Assembly: GCA_008360975.2 (NCBI GenBank)
Contig: CM039180.1
Coordinates: 14,165,122-14,229,121, forward strand
Direction of reading: 5' to 3'
Source: Lichenostomus cassidix
Lineage: Eukaryota; Chordata; Aves; Passeriformes; Meliphagidae
DNA: 64,000 nt
Shown: positions 12,101-21,854 of the stretch, piece after piece
How the letters are laid out: every line of letters starts with the position of its first letter
How positions within the stretch are numbered: the first letter of the stretch is position 1
Notes under the pieces: generated by a model
Databases searched by the model: none
What the model was told of the DNA's origin: nothing
Seen by the model: only the letters and a program-made list of their open reading frames with translations
Position numbers and translations under genes: made by a program

Positions 12101-13398
12101 AGACTAAAATGAATTTTAAAATTCTGCATTAGAGTGAGATATTTTAACAGAATTAAAATGAAAATTAATAACTATCTTTCTTATGCAATTCTGAGTCTCG
12201 TGTTATCATTTCACACCATACTTCTTGTTGTGACTGATGCTTTACTTCCTAGTTTAAACTTCTGGGCAGAGGTTTTATAAACCATTATATATGTAATATG
12301 CTCTTTCTTGAAAATAACTGCTGATTCATCTTCCTGTATTTGTCAACAACCTGACAAACCAAGAGTAAAATAAGCAAAACCTTCAGACACTGTACAAATT
12401 TAGTCTTCAAAGAAAACCTGAGATCACTGTTATTTCAGATTAATCCCTCCAGAAATACAAAGTTATGCTTAATCTGAATTTTGGGCTTTTGACCACTAGC
12501 TAAGGTCTAGTACACAACCCCCTCCCAACCCCCTAAAATATGTTACTATTTAAGAGGCGTTTGCAACATAATTCATGTTTTGCCTTCCACCTGAATTTAA
12601 AAAAAAACCCCAAAACATGCAAAAAATACTGTAACCGTATAAATGGACTTAATAATTAAAAAAAAAAAATCAAATGAGTTGCACAGAAATCTGGAGCTTA
12701 TAAACATCCTCTACGCATAGCATAGTCAGAAATTTAATATATGCCTGCCAGGAAAGAGCTGTTTCGTATGACAAGTCTGGCAGCTGTACCATAAATACAA
12801 CATCAAATTGTGCAAGTGCCACACCTAGTCCAAATGGGCCAATGCTAAATTACAGGAGCAGGCAGGTAGAACTTTAAATTGTAGAACCTACTCTTAGTTA
12901 AAATATTCCCCCCTTCCTTAAAAAAAAACTGTGCTAGCACAACTCTCAGGGACAGCGTTACGTACGTATGAATCCATATCGGAAAATTCTGCTTTTCTCA
13001 ATTTTGTCTAACCATGGCAAAATTCAATATGGACACGTCAAAATTACACTAGAAAACACTGTTGGCAATTTAGAACCCTACATTGCACAGCATTCACATT
13101 GCTTAATTTCTATTTTCTATTTTGCCTCCTTCTGTCGATAAAAACAAGAGACGCAGCAGCGGCGTCTGCAAAAAGCTGGAACGCTTGGTCCCTTTAAACG
13201 CCAGCGGTGACAGCGCCCTTCTACAGATCAGAGCCCTTCATGAGGCGGAGAGTTAAGTTAGGAGGAGACCGCAAGTTAAGGAGAAATCAACAAGCCGAAC
13301 AAGAACTTTTATCCCGGGCAGGGCCGCGCTGGCTCATCCCGCGGAGCGCAGCCGGAGCAGGGGAAGCGGCCCCGGCCCTGCCCTGCCCGGCCCCTGAC
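9152..13398 (-). other. LRRK2: LRRK2 intron 2
   Basis: This 4.2-kb intron has GTCAGG as donor and TTTTACAG as acceptor. It goes from the CpG island (above about 13.2 kb) into AT-rich sequence. No exon, CR1 or LTR was recognised. Open frames of 60-109 codons (for example 11386-11715) look like chance. Confidence 0.8.
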
Positions 13399-13484
13399 CT
13401 GCTGCACTCCCGCCGCTCCCGGGTACAGATCCACCACCAGCAGCAGGGGAACGTGCACGTTTTTGCCGCTGAAGAGCCGGGGAG
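13399..13484 (-). CDS. LRRK2: LRRK2 coding exon 2 (residues 54-82)
   Basis: This 86-nt exon follows an acceptor ending CCCCCCACAG and ends CAGCAG before the donor GTCAGG. With the single base carried over from exon 1 it reads APRLFSGKNVHVPLLLVVDL and then ends GVQQ. The GKNVHVPLL core and the terminal VQQ match mammalian LRRK2 residue for residue in spacing. It finishes in phase 0 at codon 82. Intron 1 separates it from exon 1 by only 93 bp. The exon is too short to stand out as an open reading frame and was found by splice-aware reading. It belongs to the start of the armadillo-type helical repeats. Confidence 0.94.
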
Positions 13485-13577
13485 CTGTGGGGGGACAGAG
13501 ACAGAGACCATGTTAGCGACCAGCGGCGGGCGGGACAGGGCAGGGCAGGGCAGGGCAGGGCAGGGCAGGGCGCTCAC
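13485..13577 (-). other. LRRK2: LRRK2 intron 1 (93 bp, CAGGG-repeat bearing)
   Basis: This very short GT-AG intron separates the first two coding exons. The donor is GTGAGC and the acceptor CCCCCCACAG. More than a third of it is the CAGGG tandem array described separately. Confidence 0.9.
13536..13570 (+). repeat. (CAGGG)7 tandem repeat, possible G-quadruplex
   Basis: Seven perfect head-to-tail CAGGG units on the plus strand, ending six bases from the LRRK2 exon 1 donor. Runs of three G separated by two bases fit the G3+N1-7 rule for a quadruplex. The G-rich strand is the template strand for LRRK2 transcription, so the RNA carries the C-rich version. Confidence 0.9.
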
Positions 13578-13737
13578 CGCTCTGCCGGGCCGTCAGCTCC
13601 AGCAGGTCGCTCAGGGTCTGCACCAGCGTGTCCAGCCGCTTCCTCTCCTGGACGTTTTGGAGCCGGACGACCAGCTTCCTCAGGGCTTGTTCCTCCCCCG
13701 CCACAGCTTCCCCCTCCTCGGGGCCGCCGCTGGCCAT
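13578..13737 (-). CDS. LRRK2: LRRK2 coding exon 1 (start codon, residues 1-53)
   Basis: This is the first coding exon of leucine-rich repeat kinase 2, a large (about 2,500-residue) armadillo/ankyrin/LRR/Roc-COR/kinase/WD40 protein that phosphorylates Rab GTPases at membranes. The ATG at 13737-13735 has a strong context (gccATGG), and the protein opens MASGG, like mammalian LRRK2. The segment RKLVVRLQNVQERKRLDTL aligns with the human N-terminal helix. The exon ends AGC G followed by the donor GTGAGC (GT at 13577-13576). It is 160 nt and leaves one base of a split codon, the phase needed by the next exon. The acidic stretch after the start is about three residues longer than I recall for human. 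Exons 1-7 read as one frame without stops. The identification is very secure. Confidence 0.96.
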
Positions 13738-13766
13738 GGCCGAGCCGCTGCCCTCTCAGTGCCCAT
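13680..13766 (-). other. Upstream ORF overlapping the LRRK2 start, out of frame
   Basis: An ATG at 13766-13764, 29 nt before the LRRK2 start, opens a 28-codon frame that runs past the LRRK2 ATG in another frame and stops at 13680. Its context (gcggATGG) has G at +4 but C at -3, weaker than the main start. It matters only if transcripts start upstream of 13766, which is likely but not shown. Confidence 0.5.
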
Positions 13767-14110
13767 CCGCCGCTCGGCGGGACTCGGGCAGAGCTGGGCC
13801 GGACGGTGCGGGCCTGCCCCGCTGCTGCAGCCCCGCAGTGCCGCCGCCCGGCCGCCGTCACCCAGCCCTGCCGAGCCGCCCCGGCCGCGGCCTCCGGCCC
13901 CTCCCACGGCGCTGCTCCATGGACACGGCCGAGGATCGGCCCCCGCGGGCGGGCGGCCCCGCTGAGCCCCGGGAAACGCCCGCGGGAGTCGCGCAAGCGC
14001 CCGGCAGACAGAGCAGACCCGCGGGCAGCTCCCCTCACAGTGAGTGACGAAACAGCTGCCCAATAGAGCTGCGAGCCGGACCCGGGGCCGCCCCGCGCTG
14101 CCTCTACACC

Positions 14111-15108
14111 ATAAAATCGTCCGGCCAGGCGGCGGGGTGCAGTGGGTGACTTTGATTTAAGGGCTGGATGAGCTTTAGGAACCAGGATTTGTGACCCTGT
14201 GGGATACCCACAGTGAGGCAGTCTGTTTCTTGAAGGGCTGCACCCTGTGGAAGGGTGTGGAGTTGAGCCTTGGAAGAAGGGAGGGGTGAGGTGAAGGTGC
14301 TTCGAGACTTCATTTCCATCTCTAATTGCCCTACTCTAATTTGTTTGGCGATAAGCTAATTTCCCCCAGTGGAGTCTGTTTTGCCTGTGATGGTGATTGG
14401 TGGGTGATCTCTCCTTGTCCTTACCTTGACCCGTGAGCCTCCTGTTACTTTTTCTTTCCCTCCTCCAGATGAGGAGACGAGTTACAGAGTGACTTTGCTG
14501 GGAAGCTGGTGTCCAGCCATGGTCAACCCACCACAGTCCTTTGTGGCTCCCACTGCATTACTTTTGCCTGAAAGCACAGATGTGTGAAATCCACACCGTG
14601 TACCTTCTACCTACATTGATAGCAAATGTTGTGTGGTTGCAGACTCCCTGCTTGTTCCATCTTGCTGTGGACAGCTGGCTGGCAGTCCTGGATCACTTGT
14701 AGCTCCTTCAGTAAATTATTTGCTGCAATTGTAGATTACTCACCTAGACAGCTTGATCCTGAGTTAATGTTTCCTCTTCTTTCTACTTATGTTGGCAAAA
14801 ATTAAGAAACCGTCCTGGTGTTTCTGAGGTTCCTGAATAAAAAAGGGAACTAGCTTCCAGAGATCAGGTACCTCAAACGTTGAACTTGTAACATGTCTCC
14901 CAAGCTTCATTCCTCTGCAGGCAGCAGTTGCCTGGAGTGCTGGTTGGAGAGGATGCTAACTTCTGCTAAGTCTCTGTGAGTCTGAAGTGTATTAATTAGT
15001 TAGATCAGAGGAGAATGGAAAGAATGAGGTAGTAAACATCTATGTTTTCCTGGATTTTTCTAGGAAAATCTCATGAATATATATTAATATATCCTCACCA
15101 GAATGAAT
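14111..15108. other. Intergenic, nothing recognised
   Basis: Unique-looking sequence just upstream of the LRRK2 CpG island. No exon, repeat family or RNA gene was recognised. Confidence 0.6.
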
Positions 15109-15366
15109 GGGGGGGGGAATGGGTTCAAATTTAAAGATAGTAGATTTAGATTGGATATTTGGAAAAAAAGTTCTTTGCTGTGAGAGTGGTGAGGCACTAG
15201 AACAGGTTGTCCAGGGAAGTTGTGGATGCCCCGTCCCTGGAGATGCTCAAAGCCAGGTTGGATGGTGCTCTGAGCAACCTGGTCTAGTGGCAGGTGTCCC
15301 TGCCCACAGAAGGAAGGTTGGAACTAGAGAATCTTCAAGGTCCCCTTCCAACCCATTCTGTGATAG
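15109..15366 (+). mobile_element. CR1 LINE 3' end fragment
   Basis: A 5'-truncated chicken-repeat-1 LINE copy of about 260 bp. It reads through the end of ORF2 in decayed form (arginine-rich/VVxHWNRLP-type region, here AGTGGTGAGGCACTAGAACA) into the 3' UTR phrase on losing to the final TTCTGTGATAG. Its 3' end is the ATTCTRTG-type terminus typical of CR1, which lacks a poly(A) tail. It begins at a run of nine G. Confidence 0.88.
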
Positions 15367-15738
15367 AAGTGATTAGAGGTTGTGACTGAGCTGTCTTGTC
15401 TTGGTATCTGGTAGGAAAATTGAGCTCTGATAGTAAAGTGTAATTGTCTGATTGTAATTCTTATCAGAGCATGGGAAAAGGGCAAAGGACTTTATCTCTC
15501 AAGCACCTCTTTAATGTTTTTCTGCTCTGGAAGTTTTGTATATTTCTGACCTCTTTCTAACGCTCTGTCAATGAGGGTGGATGGCTTACCATGAAGACCA
15601 CAGCAAAGGGCCACACCATTTTTAACTAGTTTAAACTATTTGGTTTTTTTCTGTTGGGGCTCAGTGTGTTTATTCCATATCTTCTGTTCTCTAGCAGCTA
15701 TAGCTTGTGTTGTTTTGTGCACTTAGTTTGAAAAGACT

Positions 15739-15885
15739 ACAGAATCACAGAATTAACTGGGTTGGAGAAGAACTTTGAGATCATTGAGTCCAACCTATGA
15801 CCTAACACTACCTTGCCAAGTAGACGTAGGCACTAAGTGCCACATGGAGTCTTGTTTTTAACACCTCCGGGGACAGTGACTCCAT
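15739..15885 (-). mobile_element. CR1 LINE 3' end fragment
   Basis: Begins on the plus strand with ACAGAATCACAGAATT, the reverse complement of the CR1 3' terminus. It continues through the GGTTGGA, GATCATTGAGTCCAACC and CACTAAGTGCCACAT blocks known from CR1 3' UTR and ORF2 end. It is severely 5'-truncated. Confidence 0.85.
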
Positions 15886-17967
15886 TTTTTTTTTGGCCAC
15901 AGGCTATAATTCCAGATCACACAGTCTTCTGGTTTGATATGGCAATTTCCATGGCCCCATTATCCAATGTATAATTCATACTGTTATATTTTCTTGAAAT
16001 AAGTGTAATGTTATGTATGAATGGAGGATGTATAGACCCATACAGAAACTTTCTAAGTGAGCTAATATATTAGAGTCTACTGTAACTGTATTTTGTTTTT
16101 GCTTCATGTAGAGGTTGATTGGGGTAGGAATTCAGAAAACCTGTGAAAAGCTCGTTCTGCCCACACATGAGAGCATGGGGGTAAAAAGGCTTTCCCCTGA
16201 GACCTGCTTGGCCTAAGTCAGGACTGGATTGAGGCTGAAAGTGGGTTGAGGCTGAAAGAAGGGCTAGGATTGGAGGCAAAGCTTCTAGAGTTACATTTGA
16301 TCTGTATTGAAGAGAACTGCCAAGGAAGGGTTGGGCTGCCAAAAGCTTTGTCGCCTTGAAAACATTGGTTTGGGACTGTTCTTGGGATTCTTAGCTTGAA
16401 GCTCTGTGCCTACCCTTAGGCTTAGGAGAAGGGTAAATCCTAGAGCTTCTGTTGGAGTAAGGCTCCAAATGGGAGTCCAAAGGAAGGGGCAGCTTCTAGA
16501 AAACATGCCAGAAGACCCACAAGAACATTTTTGGCTTGGTTATGGCCCATGTCTGGGTCTAAAGCTCATCTCATTCCTAAGATTTGGTTTAGAAATGAAA
16601 TCCAGTTGGAGCTCCAGGTTGATTTGGGTTGTAAAGGGGCAATTGTTTGCCTCCTGTTCTCAGTCATCTCTGATGTCTCTTCTGAAAATAAGTTTATTGT
16701 TGTGGGCCCATTTCCCTCTCTTGGCTACATACATTATCATGTTTGGAATAAAATTTTCTGCTTCATGTTTTAATTCTGTCTGTCCTTGGTATTAGCCATC
16801 TCTATTGGCTTTTGCTATCAGTTGTGTAGCTCACCCCTCATTTCTTCACCCTTCCTAGCTTTGGTGTTGACAGTGATTTGAATGTTCTATGATGATTGTA
16901 GGGTGAGATATTAGGAAGCAGGGAAAGATTCTGGGTCAGCTGTGAAAGGACTGAATGTTGCAGTGTGATACAAGCATATTTCAGAACTGAAACTTCATCT
17001 TTTTGACAGGAGAGGGAGGCTGTGTGCAAGGAAAAACTGTAGACTCTTGCTTCTGCATTGCTGGAAAGGAAGGCGTTTTTCTGGAACATTTCTTTTCCCT
17101 GGACCATTGCTTGTTCTGTTTGACTTCTTGGGGGGAGGTCTTTTTGGATTTTCTTTCTGTTTGGTTTTGTGGGGGGGGAATGTGTATGTGAGAATGAGTT
17201 TGGGGTTTTTTTGGGGGGTGGAGGTTTTGAATGGTTTTTTGTTTGGTTTTGTTTTCTCAGGGTTTTTTTTTGTTTGTTTGTTTGTTTTTTCTTGTTATTT
17301 TCTCCCTCTTCCTGCTCTCCCATTATTTTATTTGCAGTACTTTATATTACCTGGTGAGCCTGAAGAAGCTGTGTTAGGTATTGCCTGGGGACTCTCCTTT
17401 GCAAGCTCTTTCTGACAGAGAGCAATGTCAGTCAGTTCCATTTTTTCACATTTAGTTTTGTCTCATCATGCTTCCTCTAGAGAGGAGAATGAAAATTTAA
17501 TTACAGGAGGCTTTATAACCTTATTTTTTTTTTGTTTTTGAAATCTGCTTTGAAGAGCCATGCATATTTATCACTGACGGCATAACACTCTGAATAAATA
17601 TTTTTTCCAGTGTTACTGGGATCCATTCTGTGTGTTTTAACCCTGCAGGTGGAGAGGGGGTGGTAATTTGAATGACAGAAAGTGCTCAGACAGAGCCTGT
17701 TCAGAAGTGATATGACAGTTATTTGATTCATTCCTGGACAAAATGCTGATAAATGGTCCATCTGCTTTTATGTCATAACCAGCAGGGGCTCTGTGGTGTT
17801 AATGAATTCATTGCTTCAGAAAACAGTGGCAGAGCAGGTATTCTACCTCAGCCTTTTCAGATCTCTATCAGGGCTTTACATTTCAAAAAGATTAAGTACT
17901 GTCCATAGCCCAAGCTTGTTCATTGCTCTCTGTATGTGAAAGTATCATCTTCACAGCCTCCAAATGA
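15886..17967. other. Intergenic, low-complexity G/T tract only
   Basis: No gene was recognised. A strongly strand-asymmetric G/T-rich stretch lies at about 17130-17290, with G runs at 17171-17178, 17202-17205 and 17213-17218 followed by TTTG repeats. It generates overlapping plus-strand open frames that are compositional artefacts. Confidence 0.65.
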
Positions 17968-19040
17968 ATGGGCTTGGACAGGAAATCTCTGCTGGGTAGA
18001 AAACTGGCTGATAGCTGGGCCCAGAGAGTGGTGGCGAATGATGATACATCCAGTGGGTGGCTGGTCCAAGTGATGTTCCCCAGGAGTCAGTATTTGGGCT
18101 ACTCCAAATTTATATTAAAGCTATTTAATAATTTTGTCAATGATCTGGATGAGGGGATCAAGGGCTCTCTGTCAGTGTGTGACAAGTTGGCACCAAAGCA
18201 GTAGTAGGAAGGGTAGGAAGGCTCTGCAGAGAACACTGGACAGGCTGGACAGGATAGATGGGCTGAGGCCGATTGTGTGAGATTCCACAAGGTCAAATGC
18301 CGAGTCCTGCACTTTGGTCTCAACAATGGAAGGCTGGGGCAGAGTGGTTGGGAATGTGCCCAGTGGAAAAGGACCTGGGGGTTCTGGTTGACAGCAGCTG
18401 AACATGAGCCAGGGTGTGCCCAGGTGGTCAAGAATGCCAACAGCATCCTGGCCTGTATCAGGAACAGTGTGGCCAGCAGGACCAGGCAGTGATTTTCCTT
18501 CTGTACTCAACAGTGGTGAGGCCACACCTCAAATCCTGTGTTCATTTTTTGGGCCTCTCACTTCAAGAAAGACATTGAGGGGCTGGAGTGAGTCTAGAGA
18601 AGGGCAATGGAGCTGGGGCAGGGTCTGAAGCACAAGTCTGATGAGGAGCAGCTGAGGGAGCTGGGGGTGTTTAGCCCAGAGAAAAGCATGCTCAGGGGAG
18701 AACTTACCACTCTCTACAATTGTCTGAAAGGCAGGTGTAGCCAGATGGGGGTCAGTGTCTTCTCCCAAGTAGCAAGTGATAGGACAAGAAGAAATGTCCT
18801 CAAGTTGTGTGAGGGGAGGTTTAGATAGGAAATTGGGAAAAATTTCTTCACTGAAAGCATTGTCAAACCTTGGAACAGGCAGTCTAGGGAATTGGTTGAG
18901 TTACCATCCAATGAGATATTTAAAAGACAGGTAAAAGTGGCCTGTAGGGACATGGTTTAGTGGTGGACTTGGCAGGGCTGGGTTAATGACTGAATTAGAT
19001 AATTTTAAAAGGCTTTTCCACTCTAAATAATTCTATGAAA
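17968..19040 (+). mobile_element. CR1 LINE, RT domain to 3' end, decayed
   Basis: About 1.07 kb of CR1 ORF2 reverse transcriptase through the 3' UTR. Translatable islands include KSLLGRKLADSWAQRVVAN, NNFVNDLDEGIKGSLS, KCRVLHFGLNN and NANSILACIRNSVAS, all in ORF2 order. The catalytic FADD box, expected at about 18168-18195, has been lost and reads SVCDKLAPK. The copy ends AATAATTCTATGAAAT. Several frameshifts and stops make it inactive. Confidence 0.9.
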
Positions 19041-19716
19041 TATACCTTTCTGAAAGCAGGTGCTCTACTTGAATTTAAAAATGGTTTTAGTTAGTTGACG
19101 TGCTTTCCTGAAATTGTCATTTGGTGTGTTCCTTAGAGTCATCTTGAGTGTTACAAGTGTACGTATACACTATATAAATATGTATGAATATTTCCATTAT
19201 GTAGTTAAAATATTAAAGTATAACGAAAATGAGATTTTATTTAAAGAAATTTGTACATATGATATGTGAAATTGGGCTGACACCTAGTGGTGGAATACTT
19301 CTAAGTAGTCCACAGTCCATGGAGCCTTTTGTTCAGAGGGTCCTTTAAGTTAAACAAAGGCTGCTTGAAACTGCTTTCCATAGAGGAGGCCAGAGAATAC
19401 CTGGATTTCTTTAAAAAAAGGAACCCTGGAGTTCCTGCCCTTTATCTTTCCTGAAACTCATTTTCCCTCTGCCTGCTTTTCCCCTCTCATTATTCTTTGA
19501 GGTACACTGCATTGCTAAATACTGCTAGGTCTATATGTTACTAGAGCAGAGGAGTACTTCAAAGCCCAAGTAAATTTTCCTGCTGTTTCCTGCTGAATAG
19601 CTGATGATGCACTTCGTGGTTCTAAATTAGAAACTGAAGGAGATGTTCAGGATGTTTTGTGCTAGTATCCAGCTGATTAAACAGCTTCTGTTAAAGGGAC
19701 AAAGCTTTCATTTCCT
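19041..19716. other. Intergenic, nothing recognised
   Basis: AT-rich sequence between two CR1 copies. No recognisable element or gene. Confidence 0.6.
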
Positions 19717-20385
19717 AGAATCAAAGAATGCTTTGGGTTGGAAGGAACCTTAAACACCATCAAGTTCCAACCCCTCTGGCCATGCACAGGGACACCTACC
19801 ACTAGACCAGGTTGCTCAGGGCTCTATGCACGCTTCCAGGGATGGGGCATCCACAACTTCTCTGGGCAACCTGTTTCTGTGCCACACCACCCTCACAGTA
19901 AAGAATTTCTTCCTAATGTCTAATCTAAACCTGCTCTCTTTCAGTTTTTAAGCTATTCCCCCTTGTTCTGTCACTACATGCTCTTGTAAAAAGTCCCTAC
20001 AAACCTGTAGAATCCCTTCTACTTATTCTTTGCATCCCTTGCCAAGTCCTGCTCCAGCTTCACCTTGGCCTTTCCTACCTTATCTCTATACAACTGGACT
20101 GTGTCCCTAGACACTTCCCAGGTTACCTGTCCTTGCTTCCTTTGCCTGTGCACATACTTCTTTCCCTTTAGCTTGACCAGCAGTTCCTGATTCAGTGAAT
20201 CCAGTCTATTGCCTTCCTTGCCCAATTTCTTGTGCCTGGGGATCACTAATTCTTGTGCTCCATGAAGATGTCCTTAAAAATTTGCCAGCTCTGTTCTGCT
20301 TCCCTTATCACTGAAGAAAACTTCCCAGGGAATCGTATTGACTAGCTAGCTCCTTGAAGAGCTGGAGTTTACTTTCCTGAAGCTG
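19717..20385 (-). mobile_element. CR1 LINE with internal deletion (EN-RT linker joined to 3' end)
   Basis: The lower part (19717 to about 19998) is the CR1 3' UTR and ORF2 tail in reverse orientation. The upper part (about 19999-20385) is the ORF2 linker between endonuclease and reverse transcriptase, with LNQELLVKLKGKKYVHRQRK, then KQGQVTWEVSRDTVQLYRDK, LARDAKNK and KGFYRFV. The two join near 19996-20000, removing nearly all of the reverse transcriptase. The frame reads straight across the junction (KGFYRFV to GTFYKSM). Both parts have the same orientation and similar decay, so a single deleted copy is more likely than two insertions. Confidence 0.82.
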
Positions 20386-21493
20386 ATTAGGCCTTTAAGG
20401 AAAAAAACCACAAATGAAAAATTATTAAGTGGACTTGTGTCTGGTTTCTAACAAAATACAACATAAAGCCTAAATTTCTGGACCACTGGCTTCAAGGTTA
20501 TGTTAAAGAGAGCTGGGAGGAGGAGAGTGAAGGGCCACCTGATCTAGAGGGAGCAGCTGATCTATGGGGATGTAGCACTTGGCCTTGATGACTAGCAAAG
20601 TGATATAGGTTTAAAAAGGACGTTCCCACAGCTGAGGATAAAACAATATTGAGCACTTGAAAACGAGTAAGAAACAATCACCACTTTCAGAGTGGCTGAA
20701 ATGTATGGACCTTGGATATAATAAGGCCATTGGTTTATGCAATGTGGTGAACTTAATAATGTTTGCTCTGCTAGAAAGTATTGCCTCTATTTATGCTATT
20801 TTCTTCTAGTGTAGACCATCCTAGGTTCACTACAATGCCTGAAAAAGTGAATTTTCTCACCAGATAGAGGCCAACACTGTGTCTGACTGGGGTAGCACTG
20901 CTCATCTTGGGATTATTTTACTGCTAACTTACTTAATTTTAAAGTATTTTCTTAATAACTGTAGCTAATACTATACAGCACCAGTGGGTTTACAGGGCCA
21001 TGTATGATACATTTTGCCTGTGTCTAGGGTTTTGTATGGCTTTTCTAATTTAATTTTTATGGGTCTCTTTCATCATACTATAATGTCTATCTGTCATCAG
21101 CTTTTATAAAGAGTACAAATAAAGACATGGATACAAATGAGTGTAAATCCCTGAAGCAGAATTCAAAAATGTGGGACCAAGGTAAATCATAATCCAGCAA
21201 TATAATTTTGCCCCTCTCTGTCTGTTCAGTTATTAGTGGATTTACCACATTGGTTTTAGTATGGAAGAAGGTTCTTGGTTCTTATATGGATAGTTATTCA
21301 TATGGCTTAGTTATTTACTTCAGCAATTTTATAGAAAAATTTCTTACTGGGTTTGCCAGTGATAAAATATAAACTTTTTAATTTCTACAAACCTTTTTAG
21401 GTTTATTAGATGTTTTTAGTTCTTCCAGAGAATGCATCATTGTCCAGTACATATTTTTTCCACTGGTTATATAGCAAAGTAATTTTCTTTAGA
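20386..21493. other. Intergenic, nothing recognised
   Basis: No element, exon or RNA gene recognised in this AT-rich stretch. Confidence 0.6.
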
Positions 21494-21854
21494 TGAGTGA
21501 AGAGAAGGATTCAGGGTGACCTAATTGCAGTCTTCCAGTACCTGAAGGGAGCCTACAAGAAAGCTGAAGAGAGATTTTTTAAAAGAGTGTGTGGTGACCA
21601 GGCAAGGGGGAATCGCTTTAAACTGAAAGAGTGCATTCATTTAAATTAGAAATTAGGAGGAAATTTTTTACTGTGAGTGTGGTGAGGGACAGAAACCGGT
21701 TGCCCAGAGAAGCTGTGAATGCTCCATCCCTGGAAGTGTTCAAGGCTGGGCTGGATGGGGCCCTGAGCAACCTGGTCTAGTGGAAGGTGTTGGAACAAGA
21801 TGATCTTTAAGGTCCTTTTCCAACCCAAGGCATTCTTTGATTCTGTGATTCTTT
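21494..21854 (+). mobile_element. CR1 LINE 3' end fragment
   Basis: Covers the last part of ORF2, encoding decayed versions of the LRGDLIA, YLKGAYKK, GNRFKL and FKARLDGALSNLV blocks, and the 3' UTR. It ends ATTCTTTGATTCTGTGATTCTT, a clear multi-copy ATTCTRTG terminus. It is one of the better-preserved 3' ends here. Confidence 0.9.

Larger units (their letters stand above)
13210..14110 (-). promoter_or_regulatory. LRRK2: CpG island / LRRK2 promoter and 5' leader
   Basis: An abrupt GC- and CpG-rich island in otherwise AT-rich DNA covers LRRK2 exons 1-2 and several hundred bases upstream of the ATG. No TATA box is placed plausibly. Candidate sites seen are an inverted CCAAT box at 14060-14064, a TGACG half-site at 14045-14049, an NRF1-like GCGCAAGCGC at 13991-14000, and several CCGCCC GC-box cores around 13850. 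This composition suits a broadly expressed, TATA-less promoter. The transcription start was not determined. Whether it also fires in the plus direction cannot be told from sequence. Confidence 0.75.

Noticed and set aside
13207..13965. 252-codon plus-strand open frame over LRRK2 exons 1-2
   Set aside because: It lies in a CpG island with few stop codons, is antisense to conserved exons and contains the CAGGG repeat. No domain is visible.
16200..16510. Recurring GGCTTAGG/AGCTTCTAG-like phrases suggesting a decayed satellite
   Set aside because: The phrases recur only two or three times with irregular spacing. I could not define a repeat unit.
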